This document shows, in pieces, positions 25,781-35,050 of a DNA stretch of 64,000 nucleotides (positions are counted from its first letter, which is position 1; each line of letters begins with the position of its first letter). Location: positions 1,550,001 to 1,614,000 of the forward strand of contig NZ_AP023189.1 in the NCBI RefSeq assembly GCF_012767755.2, in the 5' to 3' direction. Under the pieces are notes generated by a model. That model worked only from the letters and a program-made list of their open reading frames with translations. It did not search any database and was not told the DNA's origin. Position numbers and translations under genes: made by a program. This DNA comes from Pseudomonas tohonis (GTDB lineage: Bacteria; Pseudomonadota; Gammaproteobacteria; Pseudomonadales; Pseudomonadaceae).

Positions 25781-25817
25781 CCCGGTGCGCCTCAGCATCA
25801 AAGGAGAGTGATTGCAA

Positions 25818-27869
25818 ATGAACAACATCGAGTGGGTGATGCCCTTCCTGACCGTGCTCGGACTCGTCGTCCTGTTCGTGGTCGGCATCCTGGCCCTGTT
25901 CAAGGCCTTCTACATCAAGGTCCCGCAGGGCACCGCGCTGATCGTCAACGACATGTCCTCCACGCCCAAGGTGCACTTCACCGGCGCCCTGGTGTACCCG
26001 GTCATCCACCTCAAGGAGTTCATGCGCATCTCGCTGATCACCCTGGAAGTCGATCGCCGCGCCAAGGACGGGCTGATCTGCCGCGACAACATGCGCGCCG
26101 ACATCACCGTCGCCTTCTACCTGCGCGTCAATGAAACCCAGGAAGACGTGCTCAAGGTGGCCAAGGCCATCGGCGTCGAGCGTGCCTCCGACCGCGCCGC
26201 GGTGAACGAGCTGTTCAACGCCAAGTTCTCCGAAGCGCTGAAGACCGTCGGCAAGCAGTTCGACTTCGTCCAGCTGTTCGAGAACCGCCAGGACTTCCGC
26301 GACCGCATCATCGAGGTGATCGGCAACGACCTGAACGGCTACGTGCTCGAAGACGTCGCCATCGACTACCTGGAGCAGACCGCGAAGAACTCCCTCGACC
26401 CGAGCAACATCCTCGACGCCGAAGGCATCCGCAAGATCACCGAGCTGACCGCCGCGCAGAACGTCATCACCAACGAGCTGGAGCGCAACCAGGAGCTGGC
26501 GATCCAGAAGAAGAACGTCGAGACCCGTGAAGCCGCCCTGGCGCTGGAACGCCAGCAGGCCGACGCCGAAGCCCGTCAGAAGCGCGAGATCGAGACCATC
26601 CGCGCCCGCGAGGAAGCCGAGACCGCCAAGGTCAAGGAAGAGGAGCGCCTCAAGGCCGAGCAGGCGCGCATCCAGGCGCAGCAGGAGATCGACGTGCGCG
26701 TCGAGAACCACCAGCGCGAAGTGGAAGTGGCCCAGCAGAACCGCCAGCGCGCCGTGGTCATCGAGGTGGAGAAGGTCACCCGCGCCAAGGACCTGGAAGT
26801 GGTCGCCCGCGAGCGCGAGGTCGAGCTGCAGCGCATCGAGAAGGAAAAGGCGCTGGAAGAACAGCGCAAGAATATCGCCAACGTGATCCGCGACCGCGTC
26901 GCCGTCGAGAAGACCGTGGCCCAGGAAGAGGAGCGCATCAAGGAAGTGCGTGAGATCTCCGAGGCCGAGCGTGCCAAGCAGGTCATCGTGCTCCAGGCGC
27001 AGGCCGAGGCCGAGCAGGAACTGGTGCGCCAGGTCAAGCAGGCCGAGGCCGACGAGACCCGCTCCAAGCACAAGGCCGTGGAAATCAACAACCTGGCCCA
27101 GGCCGAGCTGGAAGCCGCTGCCAAGCAGGCCGAGGCGAAGAAGCGCCTGGCCGAAGGCATCGAGGCCGAGCGTGCCGCCCCCGGCCTGGCCGACGCGCGG
27201 GTGCTGGAAGTCACCGCCGCCGCCAAGGAGAAGGAAGGCCTCGCCGAAGCCCGCGTGCGTGCCGAGCAGCTGATCGCCGAAGCCCGTGGCGAGCAGGAGA
27301 AAGGCCTGGCCGACGCCCGCGTGCTGGAAGCCGCCGCCGCAGCCAAGGAAAAGGACGGCCTGGCCGAAGCCAAGGTGCTGGAAGAGAAGCTGGGCGCCCA
27401 GGCGCGTGGCGAAGAACAGCTCGGCGCCGCCAAGGCCAAGGCCACCAAGGACCTGGGTTCGGCGGAAGCGGAAATCCTCCTGCAGCGCCTCAACGCCGAG
27501 GCCGAAGGCCTGGGCAAGAAGTTCGGTGCCCTCGATGCCCTCAGCGACAGTGCTCGCCAGCACGAGGAGTTCCGCATGCAGCTGGAGAAGAGCTTCGAGG
27601 AAGCCATGGCCGCCATCGCCGCCAACAAGGACATCGCCAAGGACCAGGCCGAGGTGCTCGCCACCGCACTGGGCAAGGCGAAGATCGAGATCGTCGGCGG
27701 CGAAGGCGACTTCTTCAACTCCTTCGCCAAGTCGCTCTCCGTGGGCAAGGCCATCGAAGGCGTGGTGGGCAAGAGCCCGGTGGTGCAGGACGTGCTGGCG
27801 CGCCTGCTCAATGGTCGCACCCCGGCCGTCGCGCCCAAGGCTGACGCCGCTCCGGCTGCCGACGCCTGA
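25818..27869 (+). CDS. Flotillin-family (SPFH/band 7) protein, YqiK-like
   Basis: A 683-residue inner-membrane scaffold protein. An N-terminal membrane anchor (VMPFLTVLGLVVLFVVGILAL) is followed by the SPFH/band 7 domain (residues about 30-210), a very long charged coiled coil (about 215-590), and a C-terminal helical domain ending in AAPAADA. The tail has two tandem copies of a unit of about 40 residues starting GLADARVLE. Flotillins organise membrane microdomains with NfeD/YqiJ partners. AGGAG at 25802 also suits a TTG at 25812 two codons earlier; the ATG is reported. It is in the same transcription direction as pspA. Confidence 0.95.
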   Translation: MNNIEWVMPFLTVLGLVVLFVVGILALFKAFYIKVPQGTALIVNDMSSTPKVHFTGALVYPVIHLKEFMRISLITLEVDRRAKDGLICRDNMRADITVAFYLRVNETQEDVLKVAKAIGVERASDRAAVNELFNAKFSEALKTVGKQFDFVQLFENRQDFRDRIIEVIGNDLNGYVLEDVAIDYLEQTAKNSLDPSNILDAEGIRKITELTAAQNVITNELERNQELAIQKKNVETREAALALERQQADAEARQKREIETIRAREEAETAKVKEEERLKAEQARIQAQQEIDVRVENHQREVEVAQQNRQRAVVIEVEKVTRAKDLEVVAREREVELQRIEKEKALEEQRKNIANVIRDRVAVEKTVAQEEERIKEVREISEAERAKQVIVLQAQAEAEQELVRQVKQAEADETRSKHKAVEINNLAQAELEAAAKQAEAKKRLAEGIEAERAAPGLADARVLEVTAAAKEKEGLAEARVRAEQLIAEARGEQEKGLADARVLEAAAAAKEKDGLAEAKVLEEKLGAQARGEEQLGAAKAKATKDLGSAEAEILLQRLNAEAEGLGKKFGALDALSDSARQHEEFRMQLEKSFEEAMAAIAANKDIAKDQAEVLATALGKAKIEIVGGEGDFFNSFAKSLSVGKAIEGVVGKSPVVQDVLARLLNGRTPAVAPKADAAPAADA

Positions 27870-27874
27870 TCGAG

Positions 27875-27899
27875 CGGGCCCCGGAACTCCCGGGGCCCG
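27875..27899 (+). terminator. GC-rich hairpin after the flotillin gene
   Basis: CGGGCCCCGG pairs perfectly with CCGGGGCCCG around a 5-base loop. There is no T-run, so it is more likely a partial terminator or an mRNA-stability element within the cluster. Confidence 0.55.
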
Positions 27900-27971
27900 A
27901 TGCCATGCAAAGGGTCCGCCCCGCCTTGAAAAAGGGGACGGGCCCGCCTACCCACCAAGAGGAACCTTGCC

Positions 27972-28211
27972 ATGTCGGAACCCCGTGACTACCTGGAGCT
28001 GTCCTTCCGCTCCATCCGCTGCTTCGCCAACGACGGCCGCCTGGACGTGCACGAACTGGCCGCCCTGCTCGCCATTGCCGAGCGCGACGGCGTAATCGAT
28101 GACAACGAGAAGCGCGTACTGAAGAAAATCCTCGCCCACGTCCGGCCTGAGGAAATCGACCCCGCCCTGCGCGAGCAGATGGCCGAGGTCGCCCGCAAGA
28201 TCGGTGCCTGA
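27972..28211 (+). CDS. TerB-like small acidic protein
   Basis: A 79-residue helical protein (EPRDYLELSFRSIRCFANDGRLDVHELAALLAIAERDGVIDDNEKRVL). The paired D.RLD..EL and DGVIDDNEKRVL segments resemble the acidic helix-loop-helix repeats of TerB/TerB-like domains, which bind metal or act as adaptors at membranes. AGAGGAA precedes the ATG. It sits between the flotillin and AAA+ genes, separated from each by a GC-rich hairpin. Confidence 0.75.
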   Translation: MSEPRDYLELSFRSIRCFANDGRLDVHELAALLAIAERDGVIDDNEKRVLKKILAHVRPEEIDPALREQMAEVARKIGA

Positions 28212-28238
28212 GCCCAGGCCCCGCGTCCCCGCGTGCCC

Positions 28239-28259
28239 GGCCCCTCCATCTGAGGGGCC
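28239..28259 (+). terminator. Hairpin between the TerB-like and AAA+ genes
   Basis: GGCCCCTC (28239-28246) pairs with GAGGGGCC (28252-28259) across a 5-base loop, about 35 bases before the AAA+ gene. It lacks a proper T-run and may tune expression of the downstream genes. Confidence 0.5.
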
Positions 28260-28294
28260 TTGCTCGCAGACCCAGCAGATTCAGGAAGAACACG

Positions 28295-31200
28295 ATGTCG
28301 GACGTCACCGCCGCAACCCCCGCACAGGATGTATTGGACAAGGCCGTCGCCGAAGGCGGCGCCTACGAGGTGCTGCACAAGCGCCTGCAGGACCAGGGGC
28401 AGCGCCTGCGGCAGACCACCGAGGCCCTCAACCAGAAGCGCCTGGAAGAGTTCGGCAACAGCCGCATGGACGTCATCGGCCGTGTGCGCATCCGCACCGA
28501 GAACAACTGCATCGCCCGTGACATCGTCCAGGTCGGCGACTGCCTGCTGTTCGGCTACAACGTGTTCATCGGGCTGCGCAAGGAAACCCATGTCGCCGAC
28601 GTGTTCTCCCTCTACCGCCTGGTGGAGGAGGGCGAGGGCTACGAAGCCGAACCGGTGCCGCTGGAGGGTTCGTTCCTCGCGGCCCAGGGCTTCGTCAACG
28701 ACTTCAACGAGCTCTACACCTACTACAAGAACACCCGCCTGCTGCAGCTGGCCATCCGCGACGGCAAGCTGCTGGCGAGCTTCCAGATCGGCGAGCGCAT
28801 CAGCGACATCCGCGTGTTCCGCTGGTCCATCTCCGCCGATGGCCGCGAGGTGCGCTACATCGACAACCGCGGCGAGCGCGACATCGCCCTGCCGGCGCCC
28901 TTCGACTTCGAATGGAAGAAGGCCACCCGCGAGATGGTGGTGGAAGGCCGCTTCCCGCACCTGAACATCCTCGACACCGTGTTCGTCGAGACCATCGGCG
29001 GTGACCTCACCATCAAGGTGGAGAACAACACCGAGGATGGCCTGGGCATCTACCGCGAGGAGGTGCTCGACAAGACCCAGTCCCTCGACGACGCCCAGGT
29101 GGAGTTCGCCCGCCTCGGCAGCCTGGTGCTGCTCAAGGTGCTGCCCTACCGCGAGGAGCAGTGGCGCTACCTGGTGTTCAACGGCCTGACCCGCAAGGTC
29201 GAGCGCATCGACGCCATTGGCCTGGCCTGCGTCCAGCTGCCTGAAGACCACGGCATCATCTTCCCCGGCGGCTACTACCTGCAGAGCGGCGAGTACAAGA
29301 CCTTCGAGCAGTCCATGGACGGCATGCGCTTCAAGCGCGCCGTGCGCTCGCCCAACGGCGAGGACGTGCAGTACGTCTTCTACCACCCCGAGCAGGGCCG
29401 CGCGGTGCTGCTCACCTACAACATGATCAACCGCCAACTGCAGAACCCGCTGTTCGGCCACGGCTACGCGCGCCTGGAGGACGGGCGCATGGTGATCTTC
29501 GCCGCCGAGGGCGACGAGCCCACCCGCATCCACCCGATGCAGGTCTGGCAGACCCCCTTCTGCACCGAGGAATACGCCGCTCGCCAGCCGGCCCGCAGCG
29601 GCTTCCTCGGGCGCATCGGCAATGCGGAGCTGGTGCGCGGCGTCTCCGACCTCTACGACCTGTGCCGCGAGATCGACGCGCCCGCCGTCTCGGTGCAGCG
29701 CTACTCGCTGCTGTGCCAGAACACCCGCCGCCTGTTCGACGTCTACCACTGGCTGGGCAGCGACCAGCTCGACGGCCTGGCGCCGCTGCTGCGCGAGGTG
29801 GCCGCCACGTCCGAGCTGGTGCTGGACGAATACGAGAAGGTCGAGAGCATCCGCCGCCAGTCCGACCAGGCCATGGCCGGCGCCGAGGCGAAGCAGAAGG
29901 CCCTGCTCGACGGCCTGCTGCCCGACAGCTGGGACCAGGCGCAGAGCTTCGTCGACGCGCTCAACGGCATCACCGCCCAGCGCGGCCTGCTGCTGACCAT
30001 CCGCGACTACCGCTACATCGATGTCGCGCGCATCGACGCCATGGAGGCCGAGCTGCTCGAGGCCCAGGCGAAGACTGCCGCCGCCACCGCGACCTTCCTC
30101 GCCAGCGAGCAGGCCCTGCAGCCCTTCGTCACCCGCCTGGAGACCCTCGACGCCGAGGCGCAGAAGGCCGAGACCGTGGCCCAGCTGGCGGCACCCCTGG
30201 CCGCCCTGCAGGCCATGGCCGCCGACCTCGACATGCTCTCCAGCCTCATGGCCTCGCTGCAGATCGACGACGCCACCCAGCGCACCCGCATCATCGAGTC
30301 CATCTCCGAGATCTACGCCCGCCTCAACCAGGCCAAGGCCCGTGCCGAGCAGCGCCGCAAGGGGCTCGGCTCCACCGAGACCGTCGCCCAGTTCGGTGCC
30401 CAGTTCAAACTCTTCGGCCAGGGCATCACCAGCGCCCTGGCCCAATCCCAGGACCCCGAGCGCTGCGACGAGCAGCTCTCGCGCCTGCTGGTACAGCTGG
30501 AGGAGCTGGAGAGCCGTTTCGGCGACCACGAGCAGTTCCTCGGCGACATCCTCGCCAAGCGCGAGGAGCTGCTGGAAACCTTCGAGGCGCACAAGCAATC
30601 CCTGCTCGACGAGCGCCAGCGCAAGGCCCAGGGCCTGCTCGACGCCGCCCGGCGCATCCTTGAGAGCCTCGGCCGGCGCACCGCCAAATTCACCCAGGCC
30701 GAGGAGCTCAACGCCTTCTTCGCCGCCGACCCGCTGATCCTCAAGCTGCGCGAGCTGGCCCAGCGCCTGCGCGAGCTCAAGGACAGCGTCAAGGCCGACG
30801 ACGTCGAGGCCCGCCTCAAGGGCGCCCGCGACCAGGCGGTGCGCGCCCTGCGCGACAAGAGCGAGCTGTTCGAGGAGGGCGGCAACGTCATCCGCCTCGG
30901 CCCGCGCCACCGCTTCAGCGTCAACACCCAGGAGCTGGACCTGACCCTGATGCCCCGGGGCGAGGCGCTCTACCTGCACCTCACCGGCACCGACTTCCTC
31001 GAACCGTTGCGCGACCCGGAGCTGGAGACCCTCAAGGCCTTCTGGCAGGTGTCGCTGGAGTCCGAGTCCGAACGCCTGTACCGCGCCGAATACCTCGCCG
31101 GCCAGGTGCTCGACGCCGCCGACGCCTCGCAGGAGAACCTCAGCCTCGACGGCCTCAAGCAATGGCTGGGGCAGCCGGAGGAGCTGGCGCGGGTGATCCG

Positions 31201-33547
31201 CGACTTCGCCGCACCGCGCTACAGGGAAGGCTACGAGAAGGGCATCCACGATCACGATGCCGCCGCCATCCTCACCCAGTTGCTGCCGCTGCGCGAAAGC
31301 GCCGGGTTGCTGCGCCACGGGCCGCTGCCGCGTGCCTTCGCCGCGCTCTACTGGGACCTGCAACGCGCCGCCGAAGGCCCGGCCCAGTGGCCGGAGCGGG
31401 CACGCACCAGCCGCCATATCCAGCAACTGTTCGGCCGCCGCGACGGCCTGCTCGACCTGCAGGCGGAGATCGCCGCCGCCATGGACGCCTTCCTCGCCAC
31501 CGAGCCCCTGGGCCTGGCCCCGGCCGAGGTGCAGGAGGCTGCCGAATACCTGGTGAGCGAACTGGCCGCCGAGCGCATCGAATTCACCTTCAGCAAGTAC
31601 GCCCGCCAGCTGCAGGAGGCGCTCAAGCTGCGCCTGCAGGGCGCGCGCATGTGGGACGACTACCAGCAGGCGCTCGGTCGCCTCGACGGCCGCCCGGCGG
31701 CGCAGTGGGCGCTGGCCGGCAACTGGCTGCGTGGCCTGTGTTCCGAGGCGGAGTACGGCGCATTGCAGGACTACCTGCCCGAGGCGGTGGCGTTGTCGCT
31801 GCTGGCCGAGGACTTCCCGCGTCGGGTCACCGAGGTCGACCTGCGCTTCGTCGTCACCGGCCTGATGGGCGAGCACCCGCGCATCCAGGAGCGCAGCCTG
31901 CAGCTGGCGGTGGATGACTTCTTCGCCCGCCTGCGCGAGCACCGCGAAGGCTTCCTGCCCGGCCTGCAGCGCTACCAGGCGCTGCGCCAGGCGGTCATCG
32001 GCCGTGAGCGCGAGGCCCTGCGCCTGGCGGAGTTCAAGCCGCGCCCGCTCAGCTCCTTCGTGCGCAACAAGCTGATCAACGATGTCTACCTGGGCGTGAT
32101 CGGCGACAACCTGGCCAAGCAGATGGGCACCGCCGGGGAGAACAAGCGCACCGACCTGATGGGCCTCCTGATGCTCATCTCGCCGCCCGGCTACGGCAAG
32201 ACCACGCTCATGGAATACGTGGCGCACCGCCTCGGTCTGATCTTCATGAAGATCAACGGCCCGGCCCTCGGCCACGAGGTGCGCTCGCTGGACCCGGGCC
32301 AGGCGCCCGACGCCACCTCGCGCCAGGAGCTGGAGAAGCTCAACCTGGCGCTGGAGATGGGCAACAACGTGATGCTCTACGTCGACGACATCCAGCACAC
32401 CCACCCGGAGTTCCTGCAGAAGTTCATCTCGCTCTGCGACGGCACGCGCCGCATCGAGGGCGTGTGGAAGGGCCGCACCAAGACCTACGACATGCGCGGC
32501 AAGAAGTTCTGCGTGGTGATGTCGGGCAACCCCTACACCGAGTCGGGCGATGTGTTCCGCATCCCCGACATGCTCGCCAACCGCGCCGACATCTATAACC
32601 TCGGCGACACCCTGGGCGGCATGCAGGACGCCTTCGCCCTCAGCTACATCGAGAACGGCCTGACCTCCAACCCGGTGCTGGCGCCGCTGGCCACCCGCGA
32701 CATGGCCGACGTCTACCGCTTCGTGGCCCGCGCCGAGGGCAAGCCCTTCTCCGCCAACGAGCTGAGCCACAGCTACAGCGGCGCCGAGATCAACGAGATC
32801 ACCACCACCCTGCAGCGCCTGATGCAGGTGCGCGACGTGGTGCTCAAGGTCAACCAGCAGTACATCGCCAGCGCCGCCCAGGCCGACCAGTACCGCACCG
32901 AACCGCCGTTCAAGCTGCAGGGCAGCTACCGCAACATGAACAAGATGGCGGAGAAGATCTCCGCCGTGATGAACGACGCCGAGCTGCTGCAGCTCTTGGC
33001 CGACCACTACCAGGGCGAGTCGCAGCTGCTCACCACCGGCGCCGAGGAGAACCTGCTCAAGCTCGCCGAGCTGCGCGGCAACCAGAGCGCGGAACAGGCC
33101 GAGCGCTGGGCGCAGATCAAGCGCGACTTCATGCGCAACAAGTCCATGGGCGGCAGCGACACCGATGTCGGCGGCCGCGTGGTGGCCCAGCTCAACGACC
33201 TGGTGGAAAGCGTGCGCGGCCTGGCCCGCCAGCCCGAAGCGGAGGAGGCCCCGGCCGATGCCCAGGTGCCCTGGCGCGAACTGCTGGCGGCCCTGGAGAA
33301 GCTGGTGCAGAAGCCGGCCAACCTGGAGGTCGAAGTGGTCGCCCCGGCCCAGCAGGGCGTGCGCGAGGTGCTGGAGAGCCTGGCCGCGAGCCTGGAGAAC
33401 AGCTTCCTGCCGCTGATCCGGGTGATGGACAAGAAGATCGACGTCGACCTGCGCACCCACCACCGCATCACCGACATCTCCAACCGGCTCAACCAGCTCG
33501 GCGAGATGATGGGCGCCGGCAAGGCACCGGGCGGCGAGTCGTCGTGA
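28295..33547 (+). CDS. Giant AAA+ ATPase of the PspA/flotillin cluster
   Basis: A 1750-residue protein. Residues about 60-440 form a beta-rich region with repeated W/Y..G.D strands that looks propeller-like. Residues about 500-850 are mostly long helices and coiled coil. A mixed region follows, then an AAA+ domain at about 1280-1480 with Walker A PPGYGKTT (near 1300), Walker B MLYVDDIQ (near 1360) and sensor-like VVMSGNPYTESGDVF (near 1408). A helical tail ends the protein. Database entries often call relatives DNA repair ATPases, without proof. The MoxR-like sensor region and its place after PspA, flotillin and TerB favour membrane-complex remodelling. Its stop overlaps the next start (GTGA). 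Confidence 0.88.
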   Translation: MSDVTAATPAQDVLDKAVAEGGAYEVLHKRLQDQGQRLRQTTEALNQKRLEEFGNSRMDVIGRVRIRTENNCIARDIVQVGDCLLFGYNVFIGLRKETHVADVFSLYRLVEEGEGYEAEPVPLEGSFLAAQGFVNDFNELYTYYKNTRLLQLAIRDGKLLASFQIGERISDIRVFRWSISADGREVRYIDNRGERDIALPAPFDFEWKKATREMVVEGRFPHLNILDTVFVETIGGDLTIKVENNTEDGLGIYREEVLDKTQSLDDAQVEFARLGSLVLLKVLPYREEQWRYLVFNGLTRKVERIDAIGLACVQLPEDHGIIFPGGYYLQSGEYKTFEQSMDGMRFKRAVRSPNGEDVQYVFYHPEQGRAVLLTYNMINRQLQNPLFGHGYARLEDGRMVIFAAEGDEPTRIHPMQVWQTPFCTEEYAARQPARSGFLGRIGNAELVRGVSDLYDLCREIDAPAVSVQRYSLLCQNTRRLFDVYHWLGSDQLDGLAPLLREVAATSELVLDEYEKVESIRRQSDQAMAGAEAKQKALLDGLLPDSWDQAQSFVDALNGITAQRGLLLTIRDYRYIDVARIDAMEAELLEAQAKTAAATATFLASEQALQPFVTRLETLDAEAQKAETVAQLAAPLAALQAMAADLDMLSSLMASLQIDDATQRTRIIESISEIYARLNQAKARAEQRRKGLGSTETVAQFGAQFKLFGQGITSALAQSQDPERCDEQLSRLLVQLEELESRFGDHEQFLGDILAKREELLETFEAHKQSLLDERQRKAQGLLDAARRILESLGRRTAKFTQAEELNAFFAADPLILKLRELAQRLRELKDSVKADDVEARLKGARDQAVRALRDKSELFEEGGNVIRLGPRHRFSVNTQELDLTLMPRGEALYLHLTGTDFLEPLRDPELETLKAFWQVSLESESERLYRAEYLAGQVLDAADASQENLSLDGLKQWLGQPEELARVIRDFAAPRYREGYEKGIHDHDAAAILTQLLPLRESAGLLRHGPLPRAFAALYWDLQRAAEGPAQWPERARTSRHIQQLFGRRDGLLDLQAEIAAAMDAFLATEPLGLAPAEVQEAAEYLVSELAAERIEFTFSKYARQLQEALKLRLQGARMWDDYQQALGRLDGRPAAQWALAGNWLRGLCSEAEYGALQDYLPEAVALSLLAEDFPRRVTEVDLRFVVTGLMGEHPRIQERSLQLAVDDFFARLREHREGFLPGLQRYQALRQAVIGREREALRLAEFKPRPLSSFVRNKLINDVYLGVIGDNLAKQMGTAGENKRTDLMGLLMLISPPGYGKTTLMEYVAHRLGLIFMKINGPALGHEVRSLDPGQAPDATSRQELEKLNLALEMGNNVMLYVDDIQHTHPEFLQKFISLCDGTRRIEGVWKGRTKTYDMRGKKFCVVMSGNPYTESGDVFRIPDMLANRADIYNLGDTLGGMQDAFALSYIENGLTSNPVLAPLATRDMADVYRFVARAEGKPFSANELSHSYSGAEINEITTTLQRLMQVRDVVLKVNQQYIASAAQADQYRTEPPFKLQGSYRNMNKMAEKISAVMNDAELLQLLADHYQGESQLLTTGAEENLLKLAELRGNQSAEQAERWAQIKRDFMRNKSMGGSDTDVGGRVVAQLNDLVESVRGLARQPEAEEAPADAQVPWRELLAALEKLVQKPANLEVEVVAPAQQGVREVLESLAASLENSFLPLIRVMDKKIDVDLRTHHRITDISNRLNQLGEMMGAGKAPGGESS

Positions 33548-34095
33548 CCCGCTGGGCCGGCCCGCGCATCCGACTGCTCGCCGGCATCGCCGGGCTCATG
33601 CTCCTGCTGCAGCTCGCCAACAGCCTCAGCGGGCAGGCCCTGAACGCCTGGGGCCTGCTGCCCCGGCACCTGGACGGGCTGCCCGGCATCCTCTTCGCCC
33701 CCTGGCTGCACGGCAGCTGGGCGCACCTGGCGAGCAACCTGCCGGGCCTGCTGGTGCTCGGCTGGCTGGCGATGCTCGGCGGCATCCGCGCCTTCCTCCT
33801 GGCCAGCGCCAGCATCATCCTCGGCAGCGGCCTGCTGGTCTGGCTGTTCGGCCGCACCGGCATGCACGTCGGCGCCAGTGGCTGGCTGTTCGGCCTCTGG
33901 GCGCTGCTGCTGGTGCGTGCCTGGTTCCAGCGCAGCTGGCTCGACCTCCTGGTGGCCGCGCTGGTGCTGTTCTACTACGGCGGCTGGGTCTCCGGCCTGC
34001 TGCCGCAGTCCGGGGTTTCATTCGAATACCACATCGCCGGTGCGCTCTGTGGCGGGCTCTATGCCGCCCTGGCCAGGCCGCGCCGCACAACCTGA
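33544..34095 (+). CDS. Rhomboid-family membrane protein
   Basis: A 183-residue polytopic protein with about six membrane segments. The rhomboid marks are LHGSWAHLASNLPGLLVLG in the second segment (H...N), a GASG motif near residue 109-112 with the presumptive nucleophile Ser, and a His near residue 163 in FEYHIAGALCGGLYA. Thus the serine-histidine dyad of an intramembrane protease is present. It starts with GTG at 33544, overlapping the AAA+ stop by four bases, so its synthesis is coupled to that ATPase. Substrates are unknown; PspA- or flotillin-associated membrane proteins are a guess. Confidence 0.85.
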   Translation: MTRWAGPRIRLLAGIAGLMLLLQLANSLSGQALNAWGLLPRHLDGLPGILFAPWLHGSWAHLASNLPGLLVLGWLAMLGGIRAFLLASASIILGSGLLVWLFGRTGMHVGASGWLFGLWALLLVRAWFQRSWLDLLVAALVLFYYGGWVSGLLPQSGVSFEYHIAGALCGGLYAALARPRRTT

Positions 34096-34110
34096 AGACA
34101 GGGAGGCTCC

Positions 34111-34800
34111 ATGGATTTCGACGGACTCGACCAGCAGCTGCGCGACAGCCTGCTGGACCTGAAACTGAGCAACGAGGAGCGCGACGAGCTGCGCCAGCTG
34201 GGCAGCGAGCTGGGCCCGGACCAGGTGCGCTACCTGCGCAACCGCGCCTTCGACCTGGTGCGCGAGCTGGCCCTGGCCGACCCCGCCAACACCCTGCCGG
34301 CGCTGAAGTGGCTGGAGCAGGTGGTCAAGACCCTGGACGTCAGCGCGGCACCGGTGCGCACCCTCGCCAGCGCCCACTTCAGCCCCGGCGAGGAATGCCG
34401 GCGCAAGATCCGCGAGTTGCTGCGCCAGGCGCGGCAGAGCGTGGACATCTGCGTCTACACCATCTCCGACGACCAGCTCAGCAGCGAGATCCTCGCCTGC
34501 CACCAGCGCGGCATCGCGGTGCGGGTGATCAGCGACAACGAGAAACAGTTCGACGAAGGCAGCGACATCCGCCAGCTGCTGGAAGCCGGCGTGCCGCTGC
34601 GCATCGACGACAGCCCGTTCCACATGCACCACAAGTTCGCCCTGTTCGACGGCCGCCTGCTGCTCAACGGCAGCTTCAACTGGACCCGCAGCGCCAGCAC
34701 CAGCAACGAGGAGAACCTGCTGGTGATCGACAATGCGCAACTGGTGGGCAGCTACCTGGCGGAGTTCGAGGAGCTCTGGAAGCGCTACGCCCCGCGCTGA
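34111..34800 (+). CDS. Phospholipase D/Nuc-type protein with one HKD motif
   Basis: A 229-residue protein. Residues 1-85 are a helical N-terminal domain rich in Leu, Glu and Arg. Residues about 90-229 are a single PLD-fold domain with SVDICVYTISDDQLSSEIL, the HKD motif HHKFALFD near residue 172, and LLNGSFNWT. Single-HKD proteins dimerise and act as nucleases (Nuc, Zucchini-like) or cardiolipin hydrolases. Either activity would suit the membrane-stress context. No signal peptide is seen, so it is likely cytosolic. It lies 15 bases after the rhomboid gene, with GGGAGG before the ATG. Confidence 0.9.
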   Translation: MDFDGLDQQLRDSLLDLKLSNEERDELRQLGSELGPDQVRYLRNRAFDLVRELALADPANTLPALKWLEQVVKTLDVSAAPVRTLASAHFSPGEECRRKIRELLRQARQSVDICVYTISDDQLSSEILACHQRGIAVRVISDNEKQFDEGSDIRQLLEAGVPLRIDDSPFHMHHKFALFDGRLLLNGSFNWTRSASTSNEENLLVIDNAQLVGSYLAEFEELWKRYAPR

Positions 34801-34820
34801 CGGGGCGCGGCACTGCTCTC

Positions 34821-34942
34821 GTAGGATGGGTAGAGGCACGAAACCCATCGATGCGAAGTCCCGGGCGTCTCGCGAGTATCAGCCCGGCACCGCCGTTTTC
34901 GTAGGGGCGCCTTCAGTCGCCAAGCGGCGCGTAGCGCCGCCC
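34821..34942. repeat. Intergenic palindromic repeat cluster (copy 1)
   Basis: Two modules lie here: GTAGGATGGGT...AAACCCATC (arms 34825-34831 and 34843-34849), and GTAGGGGCGCCTTCAGTCGCC followed by AAGCGGCGCGTAGCGCCGCC (34901-34941). Both recur at 40419-40613, and the second again at 45041-45081. Confidence 0.75.
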
Positions 34943-35050
34943 CGGAAGTGCCCCGACCGTGAACCCATTCCCCAAAATCCGCACCCGCCGATTCAGCCCA
35001 TCCCCCTGATTCCGGCACAATGCGCCGCTGGAAACCGCCCGGGACGCCCC

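Noticed and set aside
27989-33463. Very long minus-strand open frame opposite the AAA+ gene
   Set aside because: High GC removes stop codons on the opposite strand. The encoded protein is low-complexity (His, Val, Gln, Leu, Ala) while the plus-strand product has clear AAA+ motifs.
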